Shown here piece by piece: positions 30,564 through 40,177 of a DNA stretch of 64,000 nucleotides. Position 1 is the first letter of the stretch; each line of letters starts with the position of its first letter. A model generated the notes under the pieces. That model did no database searches, was not told where the DNA came from, and saw only the letters and a list, made by a program, of their open reading frames with translations. Made by a program: the position numbers and the translations under genes. This DNA comes from Streptomyces sp. CCM_MD2014 (GTDB lineage Bacteria > Actinomycetota > Actinomycetes > Streptomycetales > Streptomycetaceae), in assembly GCF_000772045.1 (NCBI RefSeq), contig NZ_CP009754.1, forward strand, positions 2,356,001 to 2,420,000, written 5' to 3'.

Positions 30564-32558
30564 TCAGCCGCCCTCGGTTTGCTCGGCGCCCTCGGTCTCC
30601 CTGGCCTTCGCGTCGATCGCGGCGAGCGACCTGCGGACCTGGTTGCGGTCCGTGGTGAACCAGAAGTCGGGCAGGGACGCCTTCAAATAGCTTCCGTACC
30701 GGGCCGTCGCCAGCCGCTGGTCCAGTACGGCGACCACCCCGCGGTCGCCGGACGCCCGGACGAGCCGGCCCGCGCCCTGGGCCATCAGGAGCGCGGCGTG
30801 CGTCGCGGCGACCGCCATGAAGCCGTTGCCCCCGGCCTCCTCCACCGCCTTCTGGCGGGCGCTCATCAGAGGGTCGTCCGGCCGCGGGAACGGGATCTTG
30901 TCCATGACGACCAGCTGACAGCTCGGTCCGGGTACGTCGACGCCCTGCCACAGCGACAGGGTGCCGAAGAGACAGGTCCGCGGGTCGGCGGCGAAGTTCT
31001 TGATCAGCTCGCCGAGGGTCTCCTCGCCCTGGAGGAGGATCGGGTACTCCGGGATGCGCGAGCGCAGTTCCTCGGCGGCCAGCTGGGCGGCGCGCATCGA
31101 GGAGAACAGCCCCAGCGTGCGGCCGCCCGCGGCCTGGATCAGCTCGGTCAGCTCGTCGAGCATGTCACCGCGGTCGCCGTCCCGGGCCGGGCGGGCCAGG
31201 TGCTTGGCGACGTAGAGGATGCCCTGCTTGCGGTAGTCGAAGGGCGAGCCGACGTCGACGCCCTTCCACTGCGGCACGTCGTCGCCCTCGGTGCCCTCGG
31301 GGGCGAGGCCGAGCGACGCCCCGACGCCGTTGAAGTCGCCGCCCAGCTTCAGGGTCGCGGAGGTCAGGACCACGGAGCGGTCGGTGAAGAGCTTCTCCCG
31401 CAGCAGCCCGGAGACGGACATCGGAGCAACGCGCAGTGAGGCCCCGAACCGGTCGTGGCGCTCGTACCAGACGACGTCCCACTCGGAGCCGTTGGTGATC
31501 CGCTCGGCGACGTCGTGCACGGACTCCACGGAGGCCAGCGCCTGCTTGCGGACCGCGTCCTCGTCCTGCACGGACTTGTCACGGGTGGTGCCGATGGCCG
31601 AGATGACCGTACGGCAGGCGTCCCGCAGCGCCATCAGCGCGTAGCCCAGGTCCTCCGGGATCTCCTCGAGGCGGCCCGGCAGCGCCAGCTCCATCAGCCG
31701 CTCGAAGCCCTCGGCGGCGGTCTGGAGCTGGTCGGCGGCCTTCTCGTTGACCAGCTTCGCGGCGCGGCGCACCGCACGGTTGACCTGGCCGGGGGTCAGC
31801 TCGCCGGTGGCCACCCCGGTGACCCGGGACACCAGCTCGTGCGCCTCGTCGACGATCAGCACCTCGTGCTGGGGCAGGACGGGCGCGCCCTCGATGGCAT
31901 CGATCGCGAGCAGTGCGTGGTTGGTGACGACGACCTCGGAGAGCTTGGCCCGCTCCCGGGCCGTCTCGGCGAAGCACTCGGCGCCGTAGGCGCACTTCGA
32001 CGCGCCCAGGCACTCCCGCGAGGACACCGACACCTGGGACCATGCCCGGTCGGAGACGCCCGGCGTGAGGTCGTCGCGGTCGCCGGTCTCGGTCTCGTCG
32101 GCCCAGTCGCGCATCCGCAGCAGGTCCTGGCCCAGTTTGCTGGTGGGCGCGGCGGCCTCGAACTGGTCGAAGAGGCCCTCCTCCTCGTCCTGCGGCACGC
32201 CCTCGTGCAGCCGGTGCAGGCACAGGTAGTTCGACCTGCCCTTGAGCATCGCGAACTCCGGGCGGCGGCGCAGCAGTGGATGGAGCGCGTCGACCGTGCG
32301 GGGCAGGTCCCGCTCGACCAGCTGGCGCTGCAGGGCCAGCGTCGCCGTGGCCACGACCACCCGCTCCCCGTGGGCCAGGGCGGGCACCAGGTAGCCCAGC
32401 GACTTTCCGGTGCCGGTGCCGGCCTGGACCAGCAGATGGGAGCCGCCGTCGATTGCTTCCTCGACGGCTTCGGCCATGGCCACCTGGCCGGGACGCTCCG
32501 TGCCGCCGACGGCGGTGACGGCGGCGTGCAGGAGTTCGGGGAGTGAGGGCTTCGTCAT
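30564..32558 (-). CDS. dinG: DinG/XPD-family ATP-dependent DNA helicase
   Basis: 664 aa. VQAGTGTGKSLGYLVPA (Walker A), four cysteines in CLGASKCAYGAEC and nearby (iron-sulfur cluster region of XPD/DinG), VVTNHALLAID, VLIVDEAHEL (DEAH), VVLTSATL, and AQGAGRLVRASGDRG (motif VI). It unwinds DNA with 5'-3' polarity and removes R-loops or stalled structures. In spite of the lexA neighbour no SOS box was seen in its upstream region; a TAGGGT -10-like element lies 9 nt before the ATG. Confidence 0.9.
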   Translation of the reverse strand: MTKPSLPELLHAAVTAVGGTERPGQVAMAEAVEEAIDGGSHLLVQAGTGTGKSLGYLVPALAHGERVVVATATLALQRQLVERDLPRTVDALHPLLRRRPEFAMLKGRSNYLCLHRLHEGVPQDEEEGLFDQFEAAAPTSKLGQDLLRMRDWADETETGDRDDLTPGVSDRAWSQVSVSSRECLGASKCAYGAECFAETARERAKLSEVVVTNHALLAIDAIEGAPVLPQHEVLIVDEAHELVSRVTGVATGELTPGQVNRAVRRAAKLVNEKAADQLQTAAEGFERLMELALPGRLEEIPEDLGYALMALRDACRTVISAIGTTRDKSVQDEDAVRKQALASVESVHDVAERITNGSEWDVVWYERHDRFGASLRVAPMSVSGLLREKLFTDRSVVLTSATLKLGGDFNGVGASLGLAPEGTEGDDVPQWKGVDVGSPFDYRKQGILYVAKHLARPARDGDRGDMLDELTELIQAAGGRTLGLFSSMRAAQLAAEELRSRIPEYPILLQGEETLGELIKNFAADPRTCLFGTLSLWQGVDVPGPSCQLVVMDKIPFPRPDDPLMSARQKAVEEAGGNGFMAVAATHAALLMAQGAGRLVRASGDRGVVAVLDQRLATARYGSYLKASLPDFWFTTDRNQVRRSLAAIDAKARETEGAEQTEGG

Positions 32559-32724
32559 AGCGCGACCACCCTACGGCCCGGCACTGACAAACGGGGCGGC
32601 AAGGCGGGTACGAGGGGTGAGGGACTGCCGGGGTCGTGCGTGCTACGGCGGTGCGGGGGCTGTGGGGACGGCCGGTGCAAGAGTGGCTCCTGGACGGACG
32701 GGACGGGACGGAGGGCGGCGCGGG

Positions 32725-33417
32725 TCACGGGGAATCGGGCGCCGTCCGTTCCCGGACCAGGAGGGCGGCTCGCTTGCCGGGCAGGTCGATCTCGGCGTGG
32801 AAGCGGAAACCCGCGCCGAGGAACGCCGCGACGGAAGGTGCGTTGCGGACGTCCGGTTCGGCGAGCACCCGCGTGCACGCGGGCCGGGCGGCGAGGGCGA
32901 GGTCGCTCACGGTCCTGATCAGCGCGGTCCCGATGCCCTGCCCGCGATCGGCGCCGTCGCCGATCAGGACGTGGATGCCGGTGTCGTGCGGGCGGACGGG
33001 ACAGTACCGGGCCAGCGGGTCGAGGTCGGCCCGGTAGATCTCCCAGTAGCTCATCGGCACCCCGTCCAGCATCCCGACGCACGGGACGCTGCGGCCGTCG
33101 CCGGTGAGCTGGGCGCGCACGTGGTCCTCGGTCACGCTCCGCGGCCCGGCCAGCTGCCAGTACGCGGCGACGGCCGGGTCGTTCATCCAGCGTGCGACCA
33201 GCGGAACATGCCGTTCGACTTCGACGGGCGCCAGGTGGAAGGCGCCCACGGGGGTGCCGATCGGCCCCCAGTCGGCGACGCGGTCGAGGAGATCCTCACG
33301 CGCGTGTGGCGCCCCCGTCTCGGCGGGGCCGTCCCCCGCGCTCCGGAAACGCGCGACGAACTCCCCGGGCAGGTGCAGGTCCAGGGTGTCGTCGGCACTC
33401 GCGTCGGTGGAAGTCAT
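32725..33417 (-). CDS. GNAT acetyltransferase of siderophore type (IucB/AlcB-like)
   Basis: 230 aa. The segment HVPLVARWMNDPAVAAYWQL then GIHVLIGDGADRGQGIGTAL is the conserved core of the IucB/RhbD-like acyltransferases that acylate hydroxylated polyamine or lysine side chains for siderophores; RGQGIG is the acetyl-CoA loop. About 65 N-terminal residues precede the core. It is last in a three-gene operon after the NIS synthetase, 61 bp downstream of it. Confidence 0.8.
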   Translation of the reverse strand: MTSTDASADDTLDLHLPGEFVARFRSAGDGPAETGAPHAREDLLDRVADWGPIGTPVGAFHLAPVEVERHVPLVARWMNDPAVAAYWQLAGPRSVTEDHVRAQLTGDGRSVPCVGMLDGVPMSYWEIYRADLDPLARYCPVRPHDTGIHVLIGDGADRGQGIGTALIRTVSDLALAARPACTRVLAEPDVRNAPSVAAFLGAGFRFHAEIDLPGKRAALLVRERTAPDSP

Positions 33418-33478
33418 GGGGTCGCTCTTTCGGGGAGGGGCAGGGTGCCCGAGGGGACGGGTCGGGGCGGCGGACCGG

Positions 33479-35377
33479 TCAGGCGCGCAGCGGGTTGGCG
33501 ATGGTGACGTAGACGGACTGGGTGTCCACCGGCCCCACGAGTTCGTCGAGACCGTGCAGGCGGGTCAGCAGGTTGGCCTTGCACCGCAGGACGGGTGAGT
33601 CGAGGAGGTGTGCCGGGAGCCGTCCGCCCCCCGGGGCCGGGCCGGAGGCGAGTTCGCCGAGGAAGCGGCGGAAGACGGCGAGCAGCAGCCGTTCGTCGGC
33701 GAGGCCCTGGGCGCCGAAGGCGCCGATGAGGCCGAACACGTTGTTGACGGCGAGGTAGTAGGCGAAGCGTTCGTCGGCGACCTCGTCGGCCACGAAGGTG
33801 TCGCTGTGCGCTCCGATCCCCGGCAGCCGGGCGTCGAGTTCCGTGCGCCTCGACTCCCGGAAGTAGTAGCCCTGGTTGTCGCGGTAGCGGCCGCCGGCGG
33901 GCCAGCCGTCGGCGTCCAGCAGGACGAGCGTGTTCTGCTGGTGCGCTTCCAGGGCGATGCCCGCGTGGGCGTCCAGCCACAGGACGGGACGTACCACGTG
34001 GTGGAGGTAGCGCAGGAACCACTCGGTGGCGACGGCGCCCGCCGGGCGGCCCGTCCGCCCGGCGAGCCCGGTGACGACCTCGGCCAGCCGGGAGCGTGGG
34101 GCGGGAGCGTCGCCGGTGCGCGCGTCGGAGCGGTCCGCCCGCGTGTGCGGCCACGGCGCGGCGAGGCCGGCCACGCAGGAGACGTCGTCCGAGGGCAGGA
34201 ACGGGTTGTGACGGATGACGACGTCCAGCCCGCGCACCGGATCGCCGTCCGGTCCGTCGACGGCGAGCCAGGCCGGGTCGCGGACGATGTCGAAGGCCGG
34301 GTGGGCGGCCTGCCACCGGCGCGAGAGTCCGCGGCGCAGCAGGCGGTGGACCTCGACGCCGCGGTGGAGTTCCTTGCGGAGGTTCTCGCGGCGGGAGTTG
34401 GTGATGTGCAGCGCCAGCGAGAGCTTGAGCATGGCGGGGGCGCCGGTGCGGTGGACGGTCCGCAGGGAGGAGGTGGGATGCCACGGGGCGCCGCGGGAGC
34501 CGAGGTCCCTGAGCAGTCCGTCCTCCAGCAGTGCGGCGACCTCGGGCCGGTGGGTGACGGCGCGGAACTGCCAGGGGTGCAGCGGAAGGAGCGCGTATCC
34601 GTCCGGCGGGGCCGGCCCGTCCGCGGCGAGGCGGGCGGTCAGCCGAGGTGCGGTGACCGGGCGGCCGCGCTCGGTCCAGGCCGAGTCGGTGGCGAGTACG
34701 GACGGGGCGACGGCCATCCAGTGCAGGGGGAAGGAGCCGCGCAGTTCGGGTGAGTACCGCCGGGTCTCCGCGTCGGTGAGGCCCTCACGGCTCTTGGGGG
34801 TGGGGTGCAGGGGGTGCCCGAGGAGGAGTGCCTGCTCGGCGGCGAGGAACAGGTCGGGAGGTGCGGGAGCCGGACGGCCGGTGGCACCGTCGGTGTGTTC
34901 CGCGCGGTCGCGGAGGAATACGGCGGTACGGCGGACGGAGTCGGCCACGCGCGCGACGAGGTCGGGCCCGGCGGGCCCCGGGACGCCGGGGGCCTCCCGT
35001 CCGAGCAGCGCGGCGAGCGTGAGGGCGTCCACGGGCGGCGCCGAGGCGGGGGCGCCGGCCAGCCGGGGAACGCCGAAGCGGTGCAGCCCGGTCGGGGACC
35101 AGTAGGGCACGGGGACGGCCAGGGCGGTGCCGCAGGCCGGGAGCAGCAGGTGCAGGACGCCGTTGTCGGGCGCGGGCACGTCGGCCTCGCGGACCCAGCA
35201 ACGGAGCAGGTTCTCGGCGGCCGCGGCCTGCGCCACGCCGTAGGCGTCGAAGCGGTCGCCGGTGTGTGGGCTGTCTTGGGAGGCGCGGGGACCGGGGTGG
35301 TCCGAGAAGACGGTGGCGGCCGGCCGCGGCCCGGGCGGCTCGGCGGACGGCGGCTCATGTGTGGGGGTGGTGTGCAA
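33479..35377 (-). CDS. IucA/IucC family NRPS-independent siderophore synthetase
   Basis: 632 aa from a TTG at 35377, which has GAGG 6 nt upstream; no ATG or GTG is suitably placed. Motifs: HPTPKSREG (ATP/phosphate loop), LLPLHPWQF, TSSLRTVH, KLSLALHITNSRRENLRKEL, HQQNTLVLLD and RYRDNQGYYF. The enzyme joins a carboxylate (often citrate or succinate) to an amine using ATP. Its neighbours, an aminotransferase and a GNAT acyltransferase, make this a compact NIS-siderophore-type locus. No iron box (TTAGGTTAGGCTAACCTAA type) was seen upstream. The product is unknown. Confidence 0.85.
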   Translation of the reverse strand: MHTTPTHEPPSAEPPGPRPAATVFSDHPGPRASQDSPHTGDRFDAYGVAQAAAAENLLRCWVREADVPAPDNGVLHLLLPACGTALAVPVPYWSPTGLHRFGVPRLAGAPASAPPVDALTLAALLGREAPGVPGPAGPDLVARVADSVRRTAVFLRDRAEHTDGATGRPAPAPPDLFLAAEQALLLGHPLHPTPKSREGLTDAETRRYSPELRGSFPLHWMAVAPSVLATDSAWTERGRPVTAPRLTARLAADGPAPPDGYALLPLHPWQFRAVTHRPEVAALLEDGLLRDLGSRGAPWHPTSSLRTVHRTGAPAMLKLSLALHITNSRRENLRKELHRGVEVHRLLRRGLSRRWQAAHPAFDIVRDPAWLAVDGPDGDPVRGLDVVIRHNPFLPSDDVSCVAGLAAPWPHTRADRSDARTGDAPAPRSRLAEVVTGLAGRTGRPAGAVATEWFLRYLHHVVRPVLWLDAHAGIALEAHQQNTLVLLDADGWPAGGRYRDNQGYYFRESRRTELDARLPGIGAHSDTFVADEVADERFAYYLAVNNVFGLIGAFGAQGLADERLLLAVFRRFLGELASGPAPGGGRLPAHLLDSPVLRCKANLLTRLHGLDELVGPVDTQSVYVTIANPLRA

Positions 35378-35404
35378 CTCGGTCCTCGTGACGTGCGGGA
35401 GGGG

Positions 35405-35494
35405 GGCGGGGAGCGTCGGCGATGTCAGTGCGAGACGTGTGCCCGGTGGGGCGGGAAGCGTCGGCGATGTCAGTGCGAGACGTGCGCCCGGTGG
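35405..35494. repeat. 45-bp tandem duplication, two copies
   Basis: The block around AGCGTCGGCGATGTCAGTGC is present at 35412 and again at 35457 with only a couple of differences. The right-hand copy includes the last codons and stop of the aminotransferase gene; the left-hand copy lies between that stop and the synthetase start. Confidence 0.85.
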
Positions 35495-36798
35495 GGCGGG
35501 GCGTGGCCGTCGCGGCGCCGGTCCACCGCCTGCACCGCGTCGGCCAGGCGGTCCAGGACCGCCGACGTCTGCTCCTCGGTGACGATCAGGGGCGGCAGCA
35601 GTCGCACGACGTTCCCGGCCGGTCCGGTGAGATCCACGATCAGGCCGCGGTGCAGACACTCCCGTTGGACGGCGGCGGCGAGTTCGCTCCCGGTGCGGGG
35701 CCGGTCCGGGTCGGCGGGGGCGCCGTCGTGAGCACCGTCCGGCGGCGCCAGCTCCATGCCGATCATCAGGCCGCGGCCGCGCACGTCCGCGACGCAGGCG
35801 AACTCCGCGGCCAAGTCGCGCAGTCGGGACAGTATGCGGCCACCGAGGGCGGCGGCGTGCTCGGCGAGGCCCTGCTCGCGGACGTGGGCCAGGGTCGCCG
35901 CGCCGGCGGCCAGGGCGAGTTGGTTGCCGCGGAAGGTACCGGCGCCGGACGCTCCGGCACCGTGCCGGGGGAAGCCGGTGCGGTGGTCGTCGGAGTCGTA
36001 CCGGTGACCGTCGAGGGGGTCGCCGAGGGCGTCGTGGTGGACCACCGCGTCGAGCGGCAGGCTGCCGCCGATCGCCTTGGCGAGGATCAGCACGTCGGGA
36101 GTGACTCCGCTGTGTTCGACCGCCCAGAAGGCGCCGGTCCGGCCGACCCCCGTCTCGGTCTCGTCGGCGATGAGCGGCACGGACCGTTCGGCCGTGATCC
36201 GCCGCAGGTCGCGCAGCCAGGCGTCCGGCACGGTCAGTACGCCGTCCGCGCCGCGTACCGGTTCCAGGAGTACTCCGGCGGGCGGTTCTCCCCCGTTGGC
36301 CGGGCAGCATGCCTCGGCGGCCGCACGGTGGTGGGCGCCGGTGACGGTGACGACCGGGGCCCGCCCGGTGGCGGCGCGGACCAGGGCGACCGCGGTGTCG
36401 ACCGGGTCGGTGCCGCCGGGTCCGCAGAACCGCACGCGCGCGTGGGCGGAGAGCCGGGGCGCGAGGGTGCGCAGGAGTTCGGTGACGAACGCGTCCTCCA
36501 CCGGGGTCGTGAGGCCCATGGCATGCAGCGGGGCCCCGGAGTCGAGAACCCTGCGGATCGCCTCCAGCACGACCGGGTGGTTGTGCCCCAGGGCAAGGGC
36601 TCCCGATCCGGAGGCACAGTCCAGGTAGCGGCGGCCGGCGGCGTCCTCGACGGTCAGCCCCCGGGCCCGGACCGGGACGACCGGCAGGGCGCGCGGGTAG
36701 GTGCGCGCCGCGGTCTCCCGCGTCGGCTGACGCCTCGGCACGCTCCTCCGCCCGGCGCCCCGCGGCCGCCCGGCGTCGTCCTCGGACCGGCCGTTCAC
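35470..36798 (-). CDS. Class III aminotransferase, diaminobutyrate-2-oxoglutarate type
   Basis: About 442 aa from GTG 36798; a later GTG at 36741 is also possible (its GGAGGA is only 3-4 nt away), and the N-terminus is poorly defined. PLP fold: YLDCASGSGALALGHNHPVV, FCGPGGTDPVDTAV, LIADETETGVGRTGAFWA (Asp of the PLP pocket), ILAKAIGGSLP (Schiff-base Lys), GTFRGNQLALAA. It resembles enzymes that make 2,4-diaminobutyrate or a related diamine, a suitable building block for the downstream synthetase. The C-terminal HRAHVSH is within the 45-bp duplicated sequence. It is first gene of the operon. Confidence 0.8.
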   Translation of the reverse strand: MNGRSEDDAGRPRGAGRRSVPRRQPTRETAARTYPRALPVVPVRARGLTVEDAAGRRYLDCASGSGALALGHNHPVVLEAIRRVLDSGAPLHAMGLTTPVEDAFVTELLRTLAPRLSAHARVRFCGPGGTDPVDTAVALVRAATGRAPVVTVTGAHHRAAAEACCPANGGEPPAGVLLEPVRGADGVLTVPDAWLRDLRRITAERSVPLIADETETGVGRTGAFWAVEHSGVTPDVLILAKAIGGSLPLDAVVHHDALGDPLDGHRYDSDDHRTGFPRHGAGASGAGTFRGNQLALAAGAATLAHVREQGLAEHAAALGGRILSRLRDLAAEFACVADVRGRGLMIGMELAPPDGAHDGAPADPDRPRTGSELAAAVQRECLHRGLIVDLTGPAGNVVRLLPPLIVTEEQTSAVLDRLADAVQAVDRRRDGHAPPHRAHVSH

Positions 36799-37595
36799 GG
36801 GCCGGACCCGCCCGAGCTCGACGCCCTCGGAGCCGGCTGCCTCCCGGCCAGGGCGTCCGGGGCGGCCACGGCGGCCGGGGCTCCCCCACCCCGTGCTCCG
36901 GGGTGCGGCGATCTCTCCGTCGCCGCCCGCAAGCCCCTCGTACGCGGATCCCGCCACGGCTTCTCGACCTCCCGCTGTCCCGGCACGACGCGTCGTGGCG
37001 GGCCCGTCCTCGGCACGGAGGACCGCGTCGCGACAGCGGACCCCCCACCGCTAGCAACCGCGGCGCGCGCGGTGGGTTACGGGTTGCCCGAAGATCCTTG
37101 CCGCGGGCAGGCGGCCCCCGCGCCCGGGCGGTGCGCTCGCGGCGGGCCGCCCTGGCTCACCGGGCGAACGCCTCCGGCGAGAGGCCCGGCCCCGGTCAGC
37201 GGCCCGACCGGCGCGGCCGCTCCCGGCTCGATGCCGTGCTGCCCGGCCGCACCGGCGCCCGGCGGCGCGGCCGGGCCGTTCTCGGCGCCCCCTCCGAGCC
37301 GTGGTGCGGGACGCCGTACGGCACACGGTGGTCCGGCGAAGGGCCTCAACGCCTTCATGAACCGCCCGTGGTCTCCTCGCCGGCGCGCCGGCGCCGCCGC
37401 CGAGCAGCGCCGGTCGGACGGCTGTGTCCGAACCGTTGCCGTTCCGTCGGAAGTCCCCCACAGCGGGCGCATAGTGTGTGGTGCCGTTCCAGGTCGCAGC
37501 CGCTGCGCGGACCCGGGCCCCGGAAGACCGGGCCGGATCCGCCGGGCGGCGCGGCCACTGCACCACGTTCGTTCACAGCAGGGGGAGTCAACACC
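36799..37595. other. Long non-coding stretch between siderophore operon and protease genes
   Basis: No frame with real coding character (all long frames are Arg/Gly/Pro-rich). It holds the divergent promoters of the aminotransferase and first protease. A perfect 14-bp palindrome CACGACGCGTCGTG lies at 36984-36997. Confidence 0.55.
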
Positions 37596-38825
37596 ATGCG
37601 ATCCATACGGCCGTCGTTCAGCACGCGCGGAAACAGACGCGGGCGGCGCGGGACCTCCTCCGCGGCCGCCGCCGTGGCGCTCGTCTCGGCGCTCGCGCTC
37701 ACCGCCACGGCGTGCGAGGACGGCGACCCCGAGGCGGGCGGCGACGCCTCGGCCTCCGCTTCCGCGGTCGACGACGGCAACGGCGGCATCCGGATCCCGG
37801 ACCACATCAAGGACAAGCTCAAGGAACACGGGATCGACGTCGACGACTGGAAGAACGGCGCCTGGAAGAACTGGAACAAGGACGACTGGCTGCGCGAGGC
37901 GCAGGACTTCGTCAACCCGATCATCGAGGGCCTGTGGGACCCGGACCGGATGCGGGACGCCGAGGAGCCGGACCAGGAGGTCGACGACAACGACATCTCC
38001 GGTGACCAGGGCGTCACCGACCCGGAGCCGGCGCCCGTCGAGGCGGCGGCCGTACCGGCCAAGTACCACGACAGCGCCGCCACGGCCGGCAAGCTCCTCT
38101 TCGACTCCCCCAAGGGTTCGATGGTGTGCTCGGCGACGGTCGTGAAGGACCCGGCCCACCCCGGCAAGTCCAACATGGTCTGGACGGCCGGTCACTGCGT
38201 GCACGCCGGCAAGAGCGGCGGCTGGTACCGCAACATCGCCTTCGTGCCGTCGTACAACGATGCCGACATGTCGACGGAGGAACTGCAGAAGGCCACCAAG
38301 GAGGAGCTCGCTCCCTACGGTGTCTGGTGGGGCGACTGGGCGCAGACCTCGGACCAGTGGATCGAGCAGGGCGGTGCCACCGGCGGTGACGGCGCCTCGT
38401 ACGACTTCGCCGTGATCCACGTGACGCCGGAGAAGGGCAGCGGCGGCAAGTCGCTGGAGGAGACGGTCGGCGCCGCGATGCCGGTGGACTTCGACGCGCC
38501 CGCCGTGCCGGAGATCGAGAGCATGAAGGCGATCGGCTACCCGGCCGCGCCCCCGTACGACGGCCAGAAGCTGTACCAGTGCCAGGACAAGCCCGGGCGG
38601 CTGTCGATCAACGCCGCCGACCCGACGATGTACCGCATCGGCTGCACCATGACCGGCGGTTCGTCCGGCGGCGGCTGGATCGCCGCGGGCTCCGACGGCA
38701 AGCCCGCGCTGGTCTCCAACACGTCGATCGGCCCGGTGACGGCCGGCTGGCTGGCCGGTCCGCGCCTGGGCAAGGAGGCCAAGGGCGTGTTCGACGCGGT
38801 GAGCGGCAAGTTCGCCGGTCAGTGA
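37596..38825 (+). CDS. Secreted trypsin-like serine protease lipoprotein, copy 1
   Basis: 409 aa from ATG 37596 with GGGGGAG upstream. Arg-rich N-region, hydrophobic core and ALTATAC, a probable lipobox with Cys about residue 37; then an acidic low-complexity stretch and a W-rich helix pair (EHGIDVDDWKNGAWKNWNKD). The protease domain has VWTAGHCVHAG (His), DFAVIHV (Asp) and MTGGSSGGGW (Ser), so the triad looks complete. Probably cleaves proteins at the outer face of the membrane. It is the upstream member of a tandem pair with 38948-40165. Confidence 0.8.
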   Translation: MRSIRPSFSTRGNRRGRRGTSSAAAAVALVSALALTATACEDGDPEAGGDASASASAVDDGNGGIRIPDHIKDKLKEHGIDVDDWKNGAWKNWNKDDWLREAQDFVNPIIEGLWDPDRMRDAEEPDQEVDDNDISGDQGVTDPEPAPVEAAAVPAKYHDSAATAGKLLFDSPKGSMVCSATVVKDPAHPGKSNMVWTAGHCVHAGKSGGWYRNIAFVPSYNDADMSTEELQKATKEELAPYGVWWGDWAQTSDQWIEQGGATGGDGASYDFAVIHVTPEKGSGGKSLEETVGAAMPVDFDAPAVPEIESMKAIGYPAAPPYDGQKLYQCQDKPGRLSINAADPTMYRIGCTMTGGSSGGGWIAAGSDGKPALVSNTSIGPVTAGWLAGPRLGKEAKGVFDAVSGKFAGQ

Positions 38826-38947
38826 GCGGGCGTCGCCTGCGCTGAGCCGGCCGGACGGTGGGGTGTGTCGGGCCGAGGCCGGCACCCCACCGCGCATCCA
38901 TGACAGACAATCACGCATTCACACGTCTCAACGGGGGTCCCCGCACC

Positions 38948-40165
38948 ATGCGTTCCACACGTACGTCCGCCGCGCCACGGCGCGGCCGGCGCACCGCTGT
39001 CACCGCGGCCGGCCTGGTCGCCGCGCTGACGCTCACCGCGACCGCCTGCGGCGGATCGGAGCAGGACGAGGCCGATGCCGCACCCGGCGGCGGCACCTCC
39101 CAGGCCGCCGACGCCGGTGACACCGGCGGCGGCGAGGGCGGTCTGCCGGCCGGCCTCGCGGACCGGCTCGAGGAGCACGGCATCGACGTCGACCAGTGGA
39201 AGGACGGCGGCTGGAAGAACTGGGACAAGGACAAGTGGCTCAGTGAGGCCAAGGACTTCGTCAACCCGGTGATCGAGGGCCTGTGGCAGCCGGACCGGAT
39301 GAAGTCCGCGAAGGAGGCCGACAAGACCGTCACCACCAAGGACGCGGCCGCCGACCAGGGCGCCACCGACCCGGAGCCGGCGCCCGTCGAGGCCGTGGCC
39401 GAGAAGAAGCCGTACCACGAGAACGCCGCCCCGGTGGGCAAGGTCTTCTTCGACTCCCCCGAGGGCTCGATGGTCTGCTCCGGCACGGTGATCAAGGACG
39501 TGAACCACCCCGGCAAGTCCAACCTGGTGTGGACGGCGGGCCACTGCGTGCACGCCGGGGGCAGCGGCGGCTGGTACCGCAACATCGCCTTCGTCCCGTC
39601 GTACAACGACTACGGAAAGTCCGAGGCGGAGCTGGCGAACGCGACGACCACCGAGATGGCGCCGTACGGCACCTGGTGGGCCGACTGGGCGTCGACCTCG
39701 GACCAGTGGATCAAGGGCGGTTCGGAGAGCGGCGGCGACGGGGCCGCGTACGACTACTCGGTGCTGCACGTGAAGCCCGAGCGGGGCGACAAGTCGCTGG
39801 AGGAGACCGTCGGCGCCGCGCTGGAGGTGGACTTCTCCGCCCCGTCGGCGACGGAGGTGTCCAGCATGGGCGCCTGGGGCTACCCGGCGGCCCCGCCCTA
39901 CAACGGCCTGGAGATGTTCAAGTGCGTCGACCGGCCCGGCCGGCTGTCGCTGAGCCCGTCGCTGCCGACGATGTACCGCATCGGCTGCACGATGACCGGC
40001 GGTTCGTCCGGCGGCGGCTGGTTCCGGGTGGTGGACGGGGAGACCAAGCTGGTCTCGAACACCTCGATCGGCCCGCTGGAGAACACCTGGCTGGCGGGGC
40101 CGCAGCTGGGCCGGGCTGCCGAGGCGATGTACCAGAACATGAGCAAGACGTACGGCGGTCGGTGA
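38948..40165 (+). CDS. Secreted trypsin-like serine protease lipoprotein, copy 2
   Basis: 405 aa, clear paralogue of the preceding gene: same Arg-rich signal, LTLTATAC lipobox, EEHGIDVDQWKDGGWKNWDK segment, VWTAGHCVHAGGSGGWYRNI (His), YDYSVLHV (Asp) and CTMTGGSSGGGWF (Ser). It differs mostly in the acidic linker after the lipid Cys. 122 bp separate the two copies, so they arose by tandem duplication and may be cotranscribed. Confidence 0.8.
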   Translation: MRSTRTSAAPRRGRRTAVTAAGLVAALTLTATACGGSEQDEADAAPGGGTSQAADAGDTGGGEGGLPAGLADRLEEHGIDVDQWKDGGWKNWDKDKWLSEAKDFVNPVIEGLWQPDRMKSAKEADKTVTTKDAAADQGATDPEPAPVEAVAEKKPYHENAAPVGKVFFDSPEGSMVCSGTVIKDVNHPGKSNLVWTAGHCVHAGGSGGWYRNIAFVPSYNDYGKSEAELANATTTEMAPYGTWWADWASTSDQWIKGGSESGGDGAAYDYSVLHVKPERGDKSLEETVGAALEVDFSAPSATEVSSMGAWGYPAAPPYNGLEMFKCVDRPGRLSLSPSLPTMYRIGCTMTGGSSGGGWFRVVDGETKLVSNTSIGPLENTWLAGPQLGRAAEAMYQNMSKTYGGR

Positions 40166-40177
40166 GCCGCACCTGAC

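Noticed and set aside
32559..32724. SOS box ahead of dinG
   Set aside because: Nothing close to CGAAC-N4-GTTCG found in this gap.
36903..37595. Long plus-strand frame upstream of the first protease
   Set aside because: Composed of Arg/Gly/Pro-rich shadow sequence with no ribosome binding site; the real start is ATG 37596 with a good ribosome binding site and signal peptide.
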